From Nitrospiria bacterium (GTDB taxonomy: Bacteria; Nitrospirota; Nitrospiria; JACQBZ01), in NCBI GenBank assembly GCA_035517655.1, contig DATIYJ010000006.1, positions 1 to 63,613 on the forward strand: a stretch of DNA of 63,613 bases. The letters run 5' to 3'. A program made the position numbers and the translations under genes. This document shows positions 39,904 to 48,466 of this stretch, piece after piece (within the stretch, counting starts at the first letter, position 1; the number at the start of each line of letters is the position of its first letter). The notes beneath the pieces were generated by a model that was not told where the DNA came from, did not search any database, and worked only from the letters and a program-made list of their open reading frames with translations.

Positions 39904-40698
39904 TCATCGGAGTTGTTCGAGTCGGTCCGTGTTGACCGTCACGTTATTCGCAGCACGGAGGGCCTGGATCTCCTCCTGCAGGACGGCCCGTTTGATTTCC
40001 TCCAAGACCGGGGTCGGCAGTTCCTCAAATCGTTTGGCTTCGGGCGCGTCGGTCACCTTGATCAGATGGTATCCGTAGTATGATTTGACCGGCTCGCTGA
40101 TCTCGTTCACCCGCAGGCGGAAGGCGGCGTTCGCGATCTCGGGAATCATCCGCCCTTTCGTGAAATAGCCCAGATCCCCTCCGGTCGGGCCGGATCGCGC
40201 GTCTTGCGAAAACTTTCGCGCCAGTTCCGCGAAATCCGCCCCGGCATTCAGTTGTTGCTTGAGATTTCGGGCCTCCTCCTCCTTCTCGACCAGGATGTGG
40301 CTGGCCCGGATTTCTCGGAACTCGTTTCGGTGTGACGCATAATAATCTTTGAGGGTATTCCCCGCAGTCATCCGCGCCGTCAACCGATCCATCATCGCTT
40401 CGACCAGAACCGAGCGGCGGGCCTCGGCCATCTTGGCCTGAATCACACGCTCCTTTTCAAGATGACGCTTGACGGCTTCTTGGTACAGCAACTCCCGTGT
40501 AATCAGGATGTCCAGGATTTCCCGGCGGCCTTCCGGCGAATGGATCGATTCCTTCAGAGGGGCGGGCGGCTCGGCCAGTTTTTGCCTGAGCGCCTCCGTG
40601 GTGATGGGCGTTCCATTCACGGAGGCCAGCTCATCGGCGAGCGCGGACCCGATGATCAACCCGGCGCCCATCACGCCGACCCAAAATCGATAACGCAT
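39904..40698 (-). CDS. Exported peptidyl-prolyl isomerase (SurA/PpiC type)
   Basis: From ATG 40698, with AAGGAGGA 7 bases upstream, the 264-residue product starts with a signal peptide (RFWVGVMGAGLIIGSALA). A SurA-like N-terminal helical part follows (ASVNGTPITTEALRQKL, ILDILITRELLYQEAVKR), then one parvulin domain (IRASHILVEKEEEARNLKQQL, FAELARKFSQDARSGPTGGDLGYFTKGRM). It likely assists folding of periplasmic or outer-membrane proteins. It is divergent from priA with a 113-base spacer. Confidence 0.9.
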   Translation of the reverse strand: MRYRFWVGVMGAGLIIGSALADELASVNGTPITTEALRQKLAEPPAPLKESIHSPEGRREILDILITRELLYQEAVKRHLEKERVIQAKMAEARRSVLVEAMMDRLTARMTAGNTLKDYYASHRNEFREIRASHILVEKEEEARNLKQQLNAGADFAELARKFSQDARSGPTGGDLGYFTKGRMIPEIANAAFRLRVNEISEPVKSYYGYHLIKVTDAPEAKRFEELPTPVLEEIKRAVLQEEIQALRAANNVTVNTDRLEQLR

Positions 40699-40776
40699 CC
40701 GGCGATCCTCCTTCGCTTCAAAATGCCCGCACTCTACCATCCCCGCGATCGAAAAGCAACCCGCCGGCATTCCCGA

Positions 40777-40805
40777 TTGTGTTTGTTCGGAAGAGTTGTT
40801 AGAAT
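40777..40805 (+). promoter_or_regulatory. Promoter of priA giving a leaderless transcript
   Basis: TTGTGT and TAGAAT are 17 bases apart. The expected transcription start, about 7 bases after the -10 box, falls on the priA start codon at 40812, and no ribosome site precedes that codon. This fits a leaderless mRNA. Confidence 0.5.
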
Positions 40806-40811
40806 CCGGCC

Positions 40812-43073
40812 ATGATGAATCGCGAAGTCGCACCCCGGGAGGCTCCGTCCATCGCCGCGGTGGCGTTGCTCGAACACCTCGACCGGGTCTTCCATTATCT
40901 CATTCCGGAGAATTTCCGCGATCGGATTGAACCCGGCATGCGCGTGCTGGTTCCGTTTCGGAACCGATGGCGGACCGGGATCGTCATCCGCCGCCTCCAT
41001 CGGGCCGACGTGGCCCACGTGAAGCCGATCCTGCGTCTTCTCGATTCAGGCCCGCTGCTGGATCGATCGATGATGGCGCTGGCCCGTTGGCTTTCGGAAT
41101 ACTACGTGACGGGGTTGGGTACGGCGATGAAGACCATCCTCCCGCCGGGCCTGGAGATAAAGATCGGGCGGCATTTTCGGATTACCCCGGCGGGCCGAAA
41201 AGCCGTTTCGGGGCCCTCTCCGAAAGGGGACCGACGGCTTTTAGCCATACTGGAACGCGTTCCTCGAGGAATGAGGCTTGAGACCCTGTTGCGGCGAACG
41301 ACGGCGGATGTCCAAACCGCTCAAAGCGGCGCGGCGCGATTATCCGGACCGCTTTCCGTTCTTGTCCGAAAAGGCTGGGTCGAGGAGACCAACGTCTTGC
41401 CGCGTCCCCGTTCATCGAACCCTCCTCTTTCCAGATCCGTCGCGGACTTCAAGCCTTGCGACGGTCCGATGCCCGCGGGGACGTCTCTGCCGGAAGATCT
41501 CTATCAGGCCGCCGGCTCCGGCCGGTTTGCGGCGGTTTGTCTTGAGGGCGCAGCGGAGCGGTCCCGGCCGGAGGTCATGGCCCTCATTACGGCCACGAGG
41601 CGCCGAAACCGGTCCGTGATCCTGCTCGTGCCCGAAATCGACCGTGTTTCCGATTGGGCCGAGCGGCTGAAGGGCCGGATCGACGGCATCGTCGGGATAC
41701 TCCATAGCGGGCTTTCGGACCGCGAGCGTCGGGCGCAATGGGAGCGGGTTCGTCAAGGCGCCGGTTCGATCGTGATCGGGACGCGTCTCGCCGTGTTTGC
41801 TCCGGTTTTGAATCCGGGCCTGATCGTGGTGGAAGAAGAGCAGGATCCGGCCTACAAGCAGCCGGAGGCGCCGAGGTACCATGCGCGCGACGTGGCGGTC
41901 CTGCGGGGCGCGCATGACGGCGCGCTCGTGCTTCTGACCAGCACGTCGCCGTCGATCGAGACGTACGCCAATATCCGGAACGGGAAGTACCGGTCCGTCC
42001 CATTGGACGGACCGGGGTCCGGACACGCGGTCCGTCCCGTAGTGAGAATCATCGGCCTGGCGGGCGAGTCGCCCGGGACCTTTGTCTCGGACGACCTTCT
42101 CTCGGCCGTGGCCGGCCGGCTCGAAAAAAAGGAGCCGGTTGTGCTGCTTCTGAACCGTCGGGGGTTTGGAGGGGCGCTGTGCTGTCGGGACTGCGGCGCC
42201 GTGGTCCGGTGCCCTCGTTGCCAGGTGGCGATGCCCTACTCCAAGCGGAGGCGGCAACTGACCTGTCATTACTGTGGAACGGTTTCCGACCCGCCCGCGG
42301 CCTGTCTTGAATGCCGTGGAACCCGTTTGGAGATCGTCGGCGCCGGGACCGAACAGGCCGAGGAATTTTTCAAGTCGCGGTTTCCGTCCGCGAGGATCGC
42401 GCGGCTGGACCGGGACACGGTGCGTCTGAGCGAGGCGTCGGCCGCGATCGAGCGGCTGAATCGGGACCAGATCGACCTGGTGATCGGGACGCAGCTCCTG
42501 CTCAACGGCCCCCGCATGGCCCGGCCGGGTCTGATCGGTCTGTTGCAGGCGGACGGAGCATTTCATCTGCCGGATTTCCGGGCCGGTGAACAGACGTTTC
42601 AACTGATCCGACGGATCCTGAATTTTTCGGCCGGCGGCGAGGTGCTTCTCCAGACCCGGCATCCCGATCATGAGGCGATCGCCTGGGCCGCGGCCGGAGA
42701 GCCGGGAGCGTTTTACGAGAAAGAACTTGCTCAGCGAAAGGCCTTGGGCTATCCGCCCTTTGCTCGCCTTGCGGTCGTAACCGTGAAGTCTCTGAGCGAG
42801 GCGAAAGCCCAGGCGGTGGCCCAGCGGCTGGCGGAGGGGATGAGGCCGACGGCACGTCCGGATGATCCCCACCCTCCGTTTCAAGTCCTCGGACCGGCCG
42901 CCGGAATTAAGCCGCGCCTGCACGGAAAGTTTCGCTGCCGGATCCTGATCAAAGCGCCGAACAGCCGTGTCCTTCACGAGGCGCTTCAGGCCGGTTTGAG
43001 CGCCGTTCGATCGGGATCGGACCGAGCCCGGGTCTGGTTCGAGGTGGATGTCGATCCCCAGAGGATCGCCTAG
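40812..43073 (+). CDS. priA: PriA-like primosomal protein with lost helicase motifs
   Basis: The 753-residue product is collinear with PriA, the protein that reloads the replisome at stalled forks. It has the N-terminal 3'-DNA-binding domain (VFHYLIPENFRDRIEPGMRVLVPFRNR), the helicase region, and the zinc part with Cys458, 461, 467, 470, 485, 488, 498 and 501. A C-terminal domain follows. The ATPase motifs are broken: the Walker A GxTGSGKTE is LEGAAERSRPEV (244-255), DEEH is EEEQ (341-344), and AGRAGR near 600-609 is RRILNFSAGG. TSTSPSIE and LQADGAFHLPDFRAGEQTFQL are kept. I infer a structural, non-helicase PriA of the kind known from actinobacteria and Deinococcus. Confidence 0.88.
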   Translation: MMNREVAPREAPSIAAVALLEHLDRVFHYLIPENFRDRIEPGMRVLVPFRNRWRTGIVIRRLHRADVAHVKPILRLLDSGPLLDRSMMALARWLSEYYVTGLGTAMKTILPPGLEIKIGRHFRITPAGRKAVSGPSPKGDRRLLAILERVPRGMRLETLLRRTTADVQTAQSGAARLSGPLSVLVRKGWVEETNVLPRPRSSNPPLSRSVADFKPCDGPMPAGTSLPEDLYQAAGSGRFAAVCLEGAAERSRPEVMALITATRRRNRSVILLVPEIDRVSDWAERLKGRIDGIVGILHSGLSDRERRAQWERVRQGAGSIVIGTRLAVFAPVLNPGLIVVEEEQDPAYKQPEAPRYHARDVAVLRGAHDGALVLLTSTSPSIETYANIRNGKYRSVPLDGPGSGHAVRPVVRIIGLAGESPGTFVSDDLLSAVAGRLEKKEPVVLLLNRRGFGGALCCRDCGAVVRCPRCQVAMPYSKRRRQLTCHYCGTVSDPPAACLECRGTRLEIVGAGTEQAEEFFKSRFPSARIARLDRDTVRLSEASAAIERLNRDQIDLVIGTQLLLNGPRMARPGLIGLLQADGAFHLPDFRAGEQTFQLIRRILNFSAGGEVLLQTRHPDHEAIAWAAAGEPGAFYEKELAQRKALGYPPFARLAVVTVKSLSEAKAQAVAQRLAEGMRPTARPDDPHPPFQVLGPAAGIKPRLHGKFRCRILIKAPNSRVLHEALQAGLSAVRSGSDRARVWFEVDVDPQRIA

Positions 43074-43151
43074 CCGAAGAAAGATTGACACCGTAAGGAA
43101 TGATGGGATATCTTTGAGCCGAATTTCGCATTTTCCCAGGAGCCGCTTCCC

Positions 43152-44534
43152 TTGGATGCAAAACGCCCCACCGTTCTGATCGTCGACGACGACGAAAGCA
43201 CCCGGGACACGTTGGAAGCGATCCTTCAAAAGAACTACAACGTTCTCAAGGCCCCGAACGGTCATACGGGGCTCCAGCTGATTCATGCGCACGAGGTTCA
43301 GATCGTCCTGCTCGATATTCTGCTTCCCGATCTTAACGGCCTGGAGATTCTCAGGCAGATCAAGGACCGGTTTTCGGACATCGAAGTGATCATGATCACG
43401 GCCGTAAAAGAAGTGGGTACGGCGGTGCAGGCCATGAAGCTGGGTGCCTATCACTATATTACGAAGGACTTCGACTATGACGAGGTTCTGGCCCTCATTG
43501 AGAAGGTGGCGGAACGGCAGCGGAACGCACGCGAACTCTTATACCTGCGGTCCGAGGTCGAACAGCTGTCGGGGGCCGAATTCATTGCCGGCCGGACCAA
43601 GCGGATGCGGGAGATCGACGACCTGGTGCAGCGCGTGGCGAAGCTTCCGACCACCATCCTGATCTTGGGGGAGAGCGGCACCGGAAAGCAACTCCTCGCA
43701 CGGTACATCCATAAGCAGAGCGCCCTCGCCGACCGCCCCTTTGTCACCGTCGATCTTACGGCGATTCCCGAAACGCTGGTCGAAAGCACGCTGTTCGGTC
43801 ACGAAAGGGGATCCTTCACCGGGGCCTATCGCCAGCACATCGGAAAATTCGAATTGGCGGACGGGGGGACTCTTTTTTTGGATGAGGTCGGAAGTCTAAG
43901 GCTCGAGCTTCAGGGCAAGCTCCTGCGGGCCGTCCAGGAAGGCGAGATCGAGCGGGTGGGGGGCACAAAAACCATCCGGGTCGATGTCCGCCTGATTTCG
44001 GCCACCAATGTGGATCTGGCCCTTGCGGTACAAAAGGGGGCCTTCCGGGAAGACTTGTATTACCGGCTGAACGTCATCCCGATCAAGCTTCCCCCGCTTC
44101 GGGAACGGATTGCGGATCTTCCCGCGCTCGTGGAATTTTTTCTTCAGCGATACAATCGGCGGTTTAAAAAAAATATTGCGCATGTCAACCCGTCGGCGAT
44201 CGAAATGCTCTCGTCCTACGACTGGCCCGGCAATATCCGCGAGTTGGAAAATCTGGTCGAGCGGCTTGTGGCGCTCTCCGACGGAGACACACTTCGGACG
44301 GAGCACATCCCGATCGAATACAGTCTCAGCGGCCTGCGAGGGGCGCATCAGAAGGAAGGGTTGTTTCAAAAGGCGGTCGAGGCCTTTGAGGAGAACTTGA
44401 TCCTGAAAACCCTGGAGAAAGAAAAGTGGAGCCGAGGGGCCGCCGCCCGTATCCTCGGGATACCCGTAAGCACGCTGAAGTATAAGATGAAAAAGTTCAA
44501 GCTTCTCGGCCGATCCCCAAAACGAGAAAAGTAA
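43152..44534 (+). CDS. NtrC-family sigma-54-dependent response regulator
   Basis: The 460-residue product starts at TTG 43152 (AGGAG about 11 bases upstream); no in-frame ATG precedes the receiver domain. Domains are REC (Asp55 in LLDILLP, Lys in ITKD), AAA+ (Walker A GESGTGKQ 173-180, the sigma-54 contact loop GSFTGA 220-225, Walker B LFLDEV 241-246, arginine-finger region near EDLYYRLNVIPI), and a C-terminal Fis-type HTH (AAARILGIPVSTLKYKMKKF). The usual GAFTGA loop has Ser for Ala. It is an obvious candidate activator of the sigma-54-type promoters at 46869 and 51883. No kinase gene is adjacent. Confidence 0.95.
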   Translation: MDAKRPTVLIVDDDESTRDTLEAILQKNYNVLKAPNGHTGLQLIHAHEVQIVLLDILLPDLNGLEILRQIKDRFSDIEVIMITAVKEVGTAVQAMKLGAYHYITKDFDYDEVLALIEKVAERQRNARELLYLRSEVEQLSGAEFIAGRTKRMREIDDLVQRVAKLPTTILILGESGTGKQLLARYIHKQSALADRPFVTVDLTAIPETLVESTLFGHERGSFTGAYRQHIGKFELADGGTLFLDEVGSLRLELQGKLLRAVQEGEIERVGGTKTIRVDVRLISATNVDLALAVQKGAFREDLYYRLNVIPIKLPPLRERIADLPALVEFFLQRYNRRFKKNIAHVNPSAIEMLSSYDWPGNIRELENLVERLVALSDGDTLRTEHIPIEYSLSGLRGAHQKEGLFQKAVEAFEENLILKTLEKEKWSRGAAARILGIPVSTLKYKMKKFKLLGRSPKREK

Positions 44535-44546
44535 CTCCGAGGCGCC

Positions 44547-46505
44547 GTGAATCCTTATCCGCCCTTTTCTGCTTCCGGCAAGGTCATTGTCCTTCTCATC
44601 GGGTTGATCCTGTCCGCGCTGACCGGTCTTCCGGTTTCGGCCGACGAAAACGCGGCCGGGCCCGAAATTCAACTCGGCGTGACGGCCACGACACCGAGCC
44701 GTCTGGAGGAGCCGGCGGATGAATCGTCGGGTTCCGTCACGGTGTTGTCCGGGCCCGAGATCGGGGCCCAGAACCCCGTGTCCGCGCCGGAGGTTTTGCG
44801 GGATCTCCCGGGCGTGAGCCTTCAAGAGTCGGGCACGATGGGGGAATCGGCCGCGCTGACCCTCCGCGGATCAAACCCCAATCAAACGTTGATTATGCTG
44901 GACGGCATACGTTTGAATTCACCTTTTCGGGGTGACTTTGATCTGTATTTGGGCGGCCTGATGATGGATCAGATCGGGCAGATCGAGGTTGTTCGAGGCG
45001 CCCAGTCGGCTCTGTACGGCTCCGATGCGATGGGCGGTGTCGTCAATCTAAAAACCCAGGGGGCGCAAGGACCGCCGGAATCCTCCTTCACGCAAGAGGT
45101 CGGGAACGAAGGAACGTTTCGCGAAGCTGTTTCGATGAGCGAGAAGCGATCTCAAATGGATTATGCGCTGACCTTTGCGCGCACCGACACCGAGGGTCAG
45201 TTCGATCGGGACCGTTTCGGGGCGTCGTCCTTTACGGGACAGGTGGGGGTTCCCGTGCGCGAGAACGGTCGGCTTCAGTTCATCTCGCGGCTCCAGAGCG
45301 ACAGCAAAGAACTGGCGATCGATGTGGTTCCTGTTACGGCCGACGCGGTTCAGGTGTTTTTCGACCAAAACGATGAGATCCGGAAGCGATTCTTTTTCAA
45401 TACCCTCCAATATGAAGACCGGCTCGCGCCACGGTTTGAGCTGTCCTGGAAAGTGGCGGCGGTGGACACAAAGTTAAACTGGGACAATCCGCCCGATCCC
45501 TCGTCTGGAAATTCCGACGATTATTTTGAAAACACCGATACGCGCACCGTTATTGTCGACCTCCAGCAAAATGTTCTGGTGAGCGACACTGATACGCTTT
45601 CATTCGGGTTCGACCGGCAACGAGATGAAGTGGACAGTGAAATCAAGTATTTCGGTACGGCCCTTCCGGTCAATCAATCCAGAGACAACACGGGGTATTA
45701 TTTACAGAACTTGTTCAAATGGGGAAAACAATTCGTCCTTCAAGCCGGGGTGAGAACGGACGACAACCAAAGCTTCGGGACCGTGACGAATCCCAAGGTT
45801 TCTTCCGCGTATGATTTTCAAAACACGGGGACGAAACTGAGGGCCAGCTGGGGCACAGGATTTCGGGCCCCGACCATCCAGGAGTTGTTCTTCCCCGCCG
45901 TTGGAAACCCGGACCTCCAGCCGGAGAAAAGCCGGAGCTGGGAGGCCGGTGTTCAACAGAAGGTCTTCGGTGAGACGATGCTTCTGGATGCGGCCTATTT
46001 CAGGATTGACTATCGGGATCTGATTCAGATCGGCCCGACCACCATCGTCAACATCGGGGAGGCCCGCACGCAGGGTGTCGAATCAAGCCTCGAGGTCCGG
46101 CTTCTTTCAACCCTGACGGCCAAGGCGAATTACACGTATCTTGACGCGAAAGACAGGACAACGGACGAGGAACTTCCCTTTCGTCCGAGACAGATAGGAA
46201 ACATCGGCCTTCTTTACGCGCCCACGGCCAACTTCGTCGCCCATCTCGATATCAATATGGCATCAAGCCAGGCGATTTCGGCCGATTTTATACTGCCGGA
46301 CGGCTCTCTGCTCCAGGGTCGATGCCCGGGTTACACGCGCGTGGACCTGTCGGCCGCCTACCATCTCTTCCGGAGTTACTGGGGGGTTCATGAAACCCGA
46401 TTTTTCGTCAAACTCAAAAATCTTTTCGACCAGAAATATCAGGAAGTCCCGGGTTTCCCGGCCCCCGGCATCAATTATTTGGCGGGCCTGACGGCCGCAT
46501 TGTAG
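44547..46505 (+). CDS. TonB-dependent outer-membrane receptor (BtuB-like)
   Basis: The 652-residue product starts at GTG 44547, 12 bases after the activator gene. It has a signal peptide (VIVLLIGLILSALTGLPVSA), a plug domain (SGSVTVLSGPEIGAQNPVSAPEVLRDLPGVSLQ, QTLIMLDGIRLNSP, IEVVRGAQSALYGSDAMGGVVNL) and a C-terminal barrel of alternating strands with FRAPTIQELFFP and a final FVKLKNLFDQKYQEVPGF block. BtuB-type receptors take up cobalamin or other scarce ligands, but the ligand here cannot be read from sequence. A peptide or metal complex is possible given its neighbours. Confidence 0.9.
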   Translation: MNPYPPFSASGKVIVLLIGLILSALTGLPVSADENAAGPEIQLGVTATTPSRLEEPADESSGSVTVLSGPEIGAQNPVSAPEVLRDLPGVSLQESGTMGESAALTLRGSNPNQTLIMLDGIRLNSPFRGDFDLYLGGLMMDQIGQIEVVRGAQSALYGSDAMGGVVNLKTQGAQGPPESSFTQEVGNEGTFREAVSMSEKRSQMDYALTFARTDTEGQFDRDRFGASSFTGQVGVPVRENGRLQFISRLQSDSKELAIDVVPVTADAVQVFFDQNDEIRKRFFFNTLQYEDRLAPRFELSWKVAAVDTKLNWDNPPDPSSGNSDDYFENTDTRTVIVDLQQNVLVSDTDTLSFGFDRQRDEVDSEIKYFGTALPVNQSRDNTGYYLQNLFKWGKQFVLQAGVRTDDNQSFGTVTNPKVSSAYDFQNTGTKLRASWGTGFRAPTIQELFFPAVGNPDLQPEKSRSWEAGVQQKVFGETMLLDAAYFRIDYRDLIQIGPTTIVNIGEARTQGVESSLEVRLLSTLTAKANYTYLDAKDRTTDEELPFRPRQIGNIGLLYAPTANFVAHLDINMASSQAISADFILPDGSLLQGRCPGYTRVDLSAAYHLFRSYWGVHETRFFVKLKNLFDQKYQEVPGFPAPGINYLAGLTAAL

Positions 46506-46868
46506 AAAATAACCATTCCGATTAGATGGAATCTTGTCCCGTCCGGACAGTTTTTTGTCGCCAAGGACACAAATCCATATACAGAAGCGGTTTTTATAAA
46601 TTTACGAAGGGATTTGGGACCGGTTCGGATGAGTTTTGCGTCGTGTCTTCCAATAAGAACCCCGGCAATGATTCCGTCGCTTTCCTGAAATTTTTATAAT
46701 CCGAATACCATCGACATCCCGATCGGGATCATCCTTCGTCTGAATCCCATCCCGTTGAAAACCATGCCATCCCAACGATCCGGTTGTTTTTCAGGTGATG
46801 TAATTGAGCCGGCGGAGGCCGGAGAAATGATTCGATACACGGAAGCAGAAAGTCGGCCTGTCGAATTA
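46506..46868. other. Intergenic spacer before the radical SAM gene
   Basis: These 363 bases hold no convincing gene. There is a TCCCGATCGGGA palindrome near 46716-46727. A short frame at 46827-46889 (20 residues, ending HASCS, with GGAG before its ATG) overlaps the sigma-54-like motif. A long spacer is expected where an enhancer-binding activator must reach a sigma-54 promoter. Confidence 0.4.
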
Positions 46869-46884
46869 AGGCACGCGTCTTGCT
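46869..46884 (+). promoter_or_regulatory. Sigma-54-type promoter candidate for the radical SAM operon
   Basis: AGGCACGCGTCTTGCT keeps the -24 GG and -12 GC at the exact spacing of YTGGCACGRNNNTTGCW, with mismatches at the T before GG and the purine after GGCACG. Transcription would start near 46895, about 37 bases before the ATG at 46932. A sigma-54 activator is encoded two genes upstream. Confidence 0.55.
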
Positions 46885-46931
46885 CTTAACCGTAAGCGGG
46901 TTCTGTAAGAGCACAAGAGGCGGGATCGACA

Positions 46932-48281
46932 ATGAAGCTTTCCAAGTTCAATGTCCTGATTCCAAATTTCCCCGCGTCGGGTGAGTATCTGGTCTTTAAC
47001 ACCTTCTCCGATTCACGGGTGGTGATCAATGAGCCGCTCAAGAATGTGATGGAAAAGGCGGAAGGCCTGACCGATTTGAGTGTCTTATCCGAGCCCGAGC
47101 GAAACAACCTGGAGGTGCTTCGCGAACTCGGGGTCATGGTGGATGAAGCGGTGGATGAAGACCGCGAGCTAGAGTACTGGTTCCAGAGGCTGAAGTTCGA
47201 CAACGCCGTTTTGGACCTGATCATCCTGACCACCTCGGCCTGCAACTTGGGGTGCACGTATTGTTTTGAAAACGGTATCGATCTGAAGGGGTTTATGAGG
47301 GTGGAGACCTGTTCGCGTGTGGCGTCCTGGGTTGGCCGGACACTCGACAGGGTTCGTCCGCGGAGTCTCCACCTGACCCTCTTCGGCGGTGAGCCGCTCT
47401 TGAATCCAGAGGCTGCCCGATTCTTGAGCCGCTCACTATATAATTTAGCCCGCGAACGGGGAATCGAACACCGGATCAGCATCATCACGAACGGGGTTCT
47501 TCTCACCGAAGCAATCATCAACGATCTGATCCCGTTGGGCCTTAAGCGGGTTAAGGTGACTCTCGACGGAGATGAAACGGCCCACGATTCCAAGCGCCGC
47601 CACAAAAACGGTAAGGGGTCTTTTCAAGTCATCCTCAAGAATCTTCTCGCCCTCAAGGGCAAGGCGCCCATTTCGATCGGGGGCAATTTTGACGAAACCA
47701 CAAAAGACAGCATTCCCCGCCTGCTGGATCTGTTGGTCAAGCTCGGCTTCACCCCCGACGACATCCTGGACATCACGTTTAAGCCGATTCTTGCAGCGAC
47801 CAACCGGCTGCCCGTCTTGAACAATGCGATGGACTCCGGCCATGCCTGCACCTTTTCGGATATCAAGGTTTCCGATATCGCATGGTTGCATGACGAAGTC
47901 GGTAAAAGGGGCTTCAAAACGACCGACCATGTCGCGATCGGTCCCTGCTGCGCCACCCGGGAACACACCTACACGATCGATCCGTGGGGAAGCATCTATA
48001 AATGCCCGGCGCTGGTGGGGCGAAAGGAGTTTATGATCGGAGATGTTCGTGAGCCGGAGACCAATCACCGGAACACCCAGTTTATGACGGTCGACCTCTG
48101 GCGCGATCCCTTCTGCCAGCCCTGTGCTTACCGTCCGATCTGCGGCGGCGGCTGCCGTGGCAGCTCCGTCACCCAGTCGGGGGATTTCAGAAAGATCGCG
48201 TGTGAAAAAAACTATTTCGAAAATGTGGCCCTCGAGTTGGTCAAGAAAGAGTATTTTAATGAGCAAAATACGATGGATTGA
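46932..48281 (+). CDS. Radical SAM/SPASM peptide maturase
   Basis: The 449-residue product has an N-terminal helper domain of about 90 residues (FNVLIPNFPASGEYLVFNTFSDSRV), as in peptide maturases. The radical SAM core has the 4Fe-4S motif CNLGCTYC (Cys104, 108, 111) and FGGEPLL. A SPASM domain carries Cys339/340, 358 (GSIYKC), 395, 398, 404, 408 (CQPCAYRPICGGGC) and 424 for auxiliary clusters. This is the layout of enzymes that modify ribosomally made peptides (sactipeptide, geopeptide or related). A 25-codon gene with a strong ribosome site begins 16 bases after its stop and is the likely substrate. The modification is not known. Confidence 0.9.
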   Translation: MKLSKFNVLIPNFPASGEYLVFNTFSDSRVVINEPLKNVMEKAEGLTDLSVLSEPERNNLEVLRELGVMVDEAVDEDRELEYWFQRLKFDNAVLDLIILTTSACNLGCTYCFENGIDLKGFMRVETCSRVASWVGRTLDRVRPRSLHLTLFGGEPLLNPEAARFLSRSLYNLARERGIEHRISIITNGVLLTEAIINDLIPLGLKRVKVTLDGDETAHDSKRRHKNGKGSFQVILKNLLALKGKAPISIGGNFDETTKDSIPRLLDLLVKLGFTPDDILDITFKPILAATNRLPVLNNAMDSGHACTFSDIKVSDIAWLHDEVGKRGFKTTDHVAIGPCCATREHTYTIDPWGSIYKCPALVGRKEFMIGDVREPETNHRNTQFMTVDLWRDPFCQPCAYRPICGGGCRGSSVTQSGDFRKIACEKNYFENVALELVKKEYFNEQNTMD

Positions 48282-48297
48282 AGGAGGAGGTGAGGCC

Positions 48298-48375
48298 ATG
48301 AAGATGAAGATCGTCAAGAAGGGGGAACGGAAGACCCGATCAGCGCCACCGTCATGCCCCGTGTTTATACGCTGA
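48298..48375 (+). CDS. Putative radical-SAM-modified precursor peptide, 25 residues
   Basis: I found this small gene directly behind the maturase gene. It reads MKMKIVKKGERKTR, then SAPPSCPVFIR and stop: a basic leader-like half and a Pro/Ser core half with a single Cys. AAGGAGGAGGT lies 6 bases before the ATG, one of the strongest ribosome sites in the window. A terminator hairpin follows 21 bases after the stop. Genes for such peptides are typically short and unlisted beside their SPASM maturase. The pairing is inferred from context; I cannot say which residues are modified or whether a leader is removed. Confidence 0.7.
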   Translation: MKMKIVKKGERKTRSAPPSCPVFIR

Positions 48376-48396
48376 GGTCCACGGGTCTTTAGGATG

Positions 48397-48424
48397 GGGA
48401 TTGCGGATCTGCGATCCCTTTCTT
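48397..48424 (+). terminator. Rho-independent terminator after the mini-peptide gene
   Basis: GGGATTGC and GCGATCCC can pair over 8 bases (one G-U) with a 6-base loop, followed by TTTCTT. It would close the radical SAM-peptide transcript. Confidence 0.6.
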
Positions 48425-48431
48425 ATCGTTG

Positions 48432-48460
48432 TTGACTTCTCTTGAGGTCCTGCCTAATCT
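48432..48460 (+). promoter_or_regulatory. Sigma-70 promoter of the solute-binding protein gene
   Basis: TTGACT and TAATCT are spaced by 17 bases. The expected transcription start coincides with the ATG at 48467, and no ribosome site is visible before that ATG, pointing to a leaderless transcript. Confidence 0.6.
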
Positions 48461-48466
48461 AGTGTC

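Noticed and set aside
41412-43454. A 680-codon open frame on the minus strand opposite priA
   Set aside because: It covers priA exactly in a GC-rich stretch where stops are rare on the other strand. The product is Arg/Pro/Gln/His-rich without any domain, as expected of a shadow.
46827-46889. 20-codon frame upstream of the radical SAM gene as an alternative precursor peptide
   Set aside because: It overlaps the sigma-54-like promoter, so the predicted operon transcript would not contain its start. The peptide gene after the maturase has a far better ribosome site and position.
46729-46932. 67-codon minus-strand frame before the radical SAM gene
   Set aside because: No ribosome site or recognisable protein features, and it crosses the promoter region.
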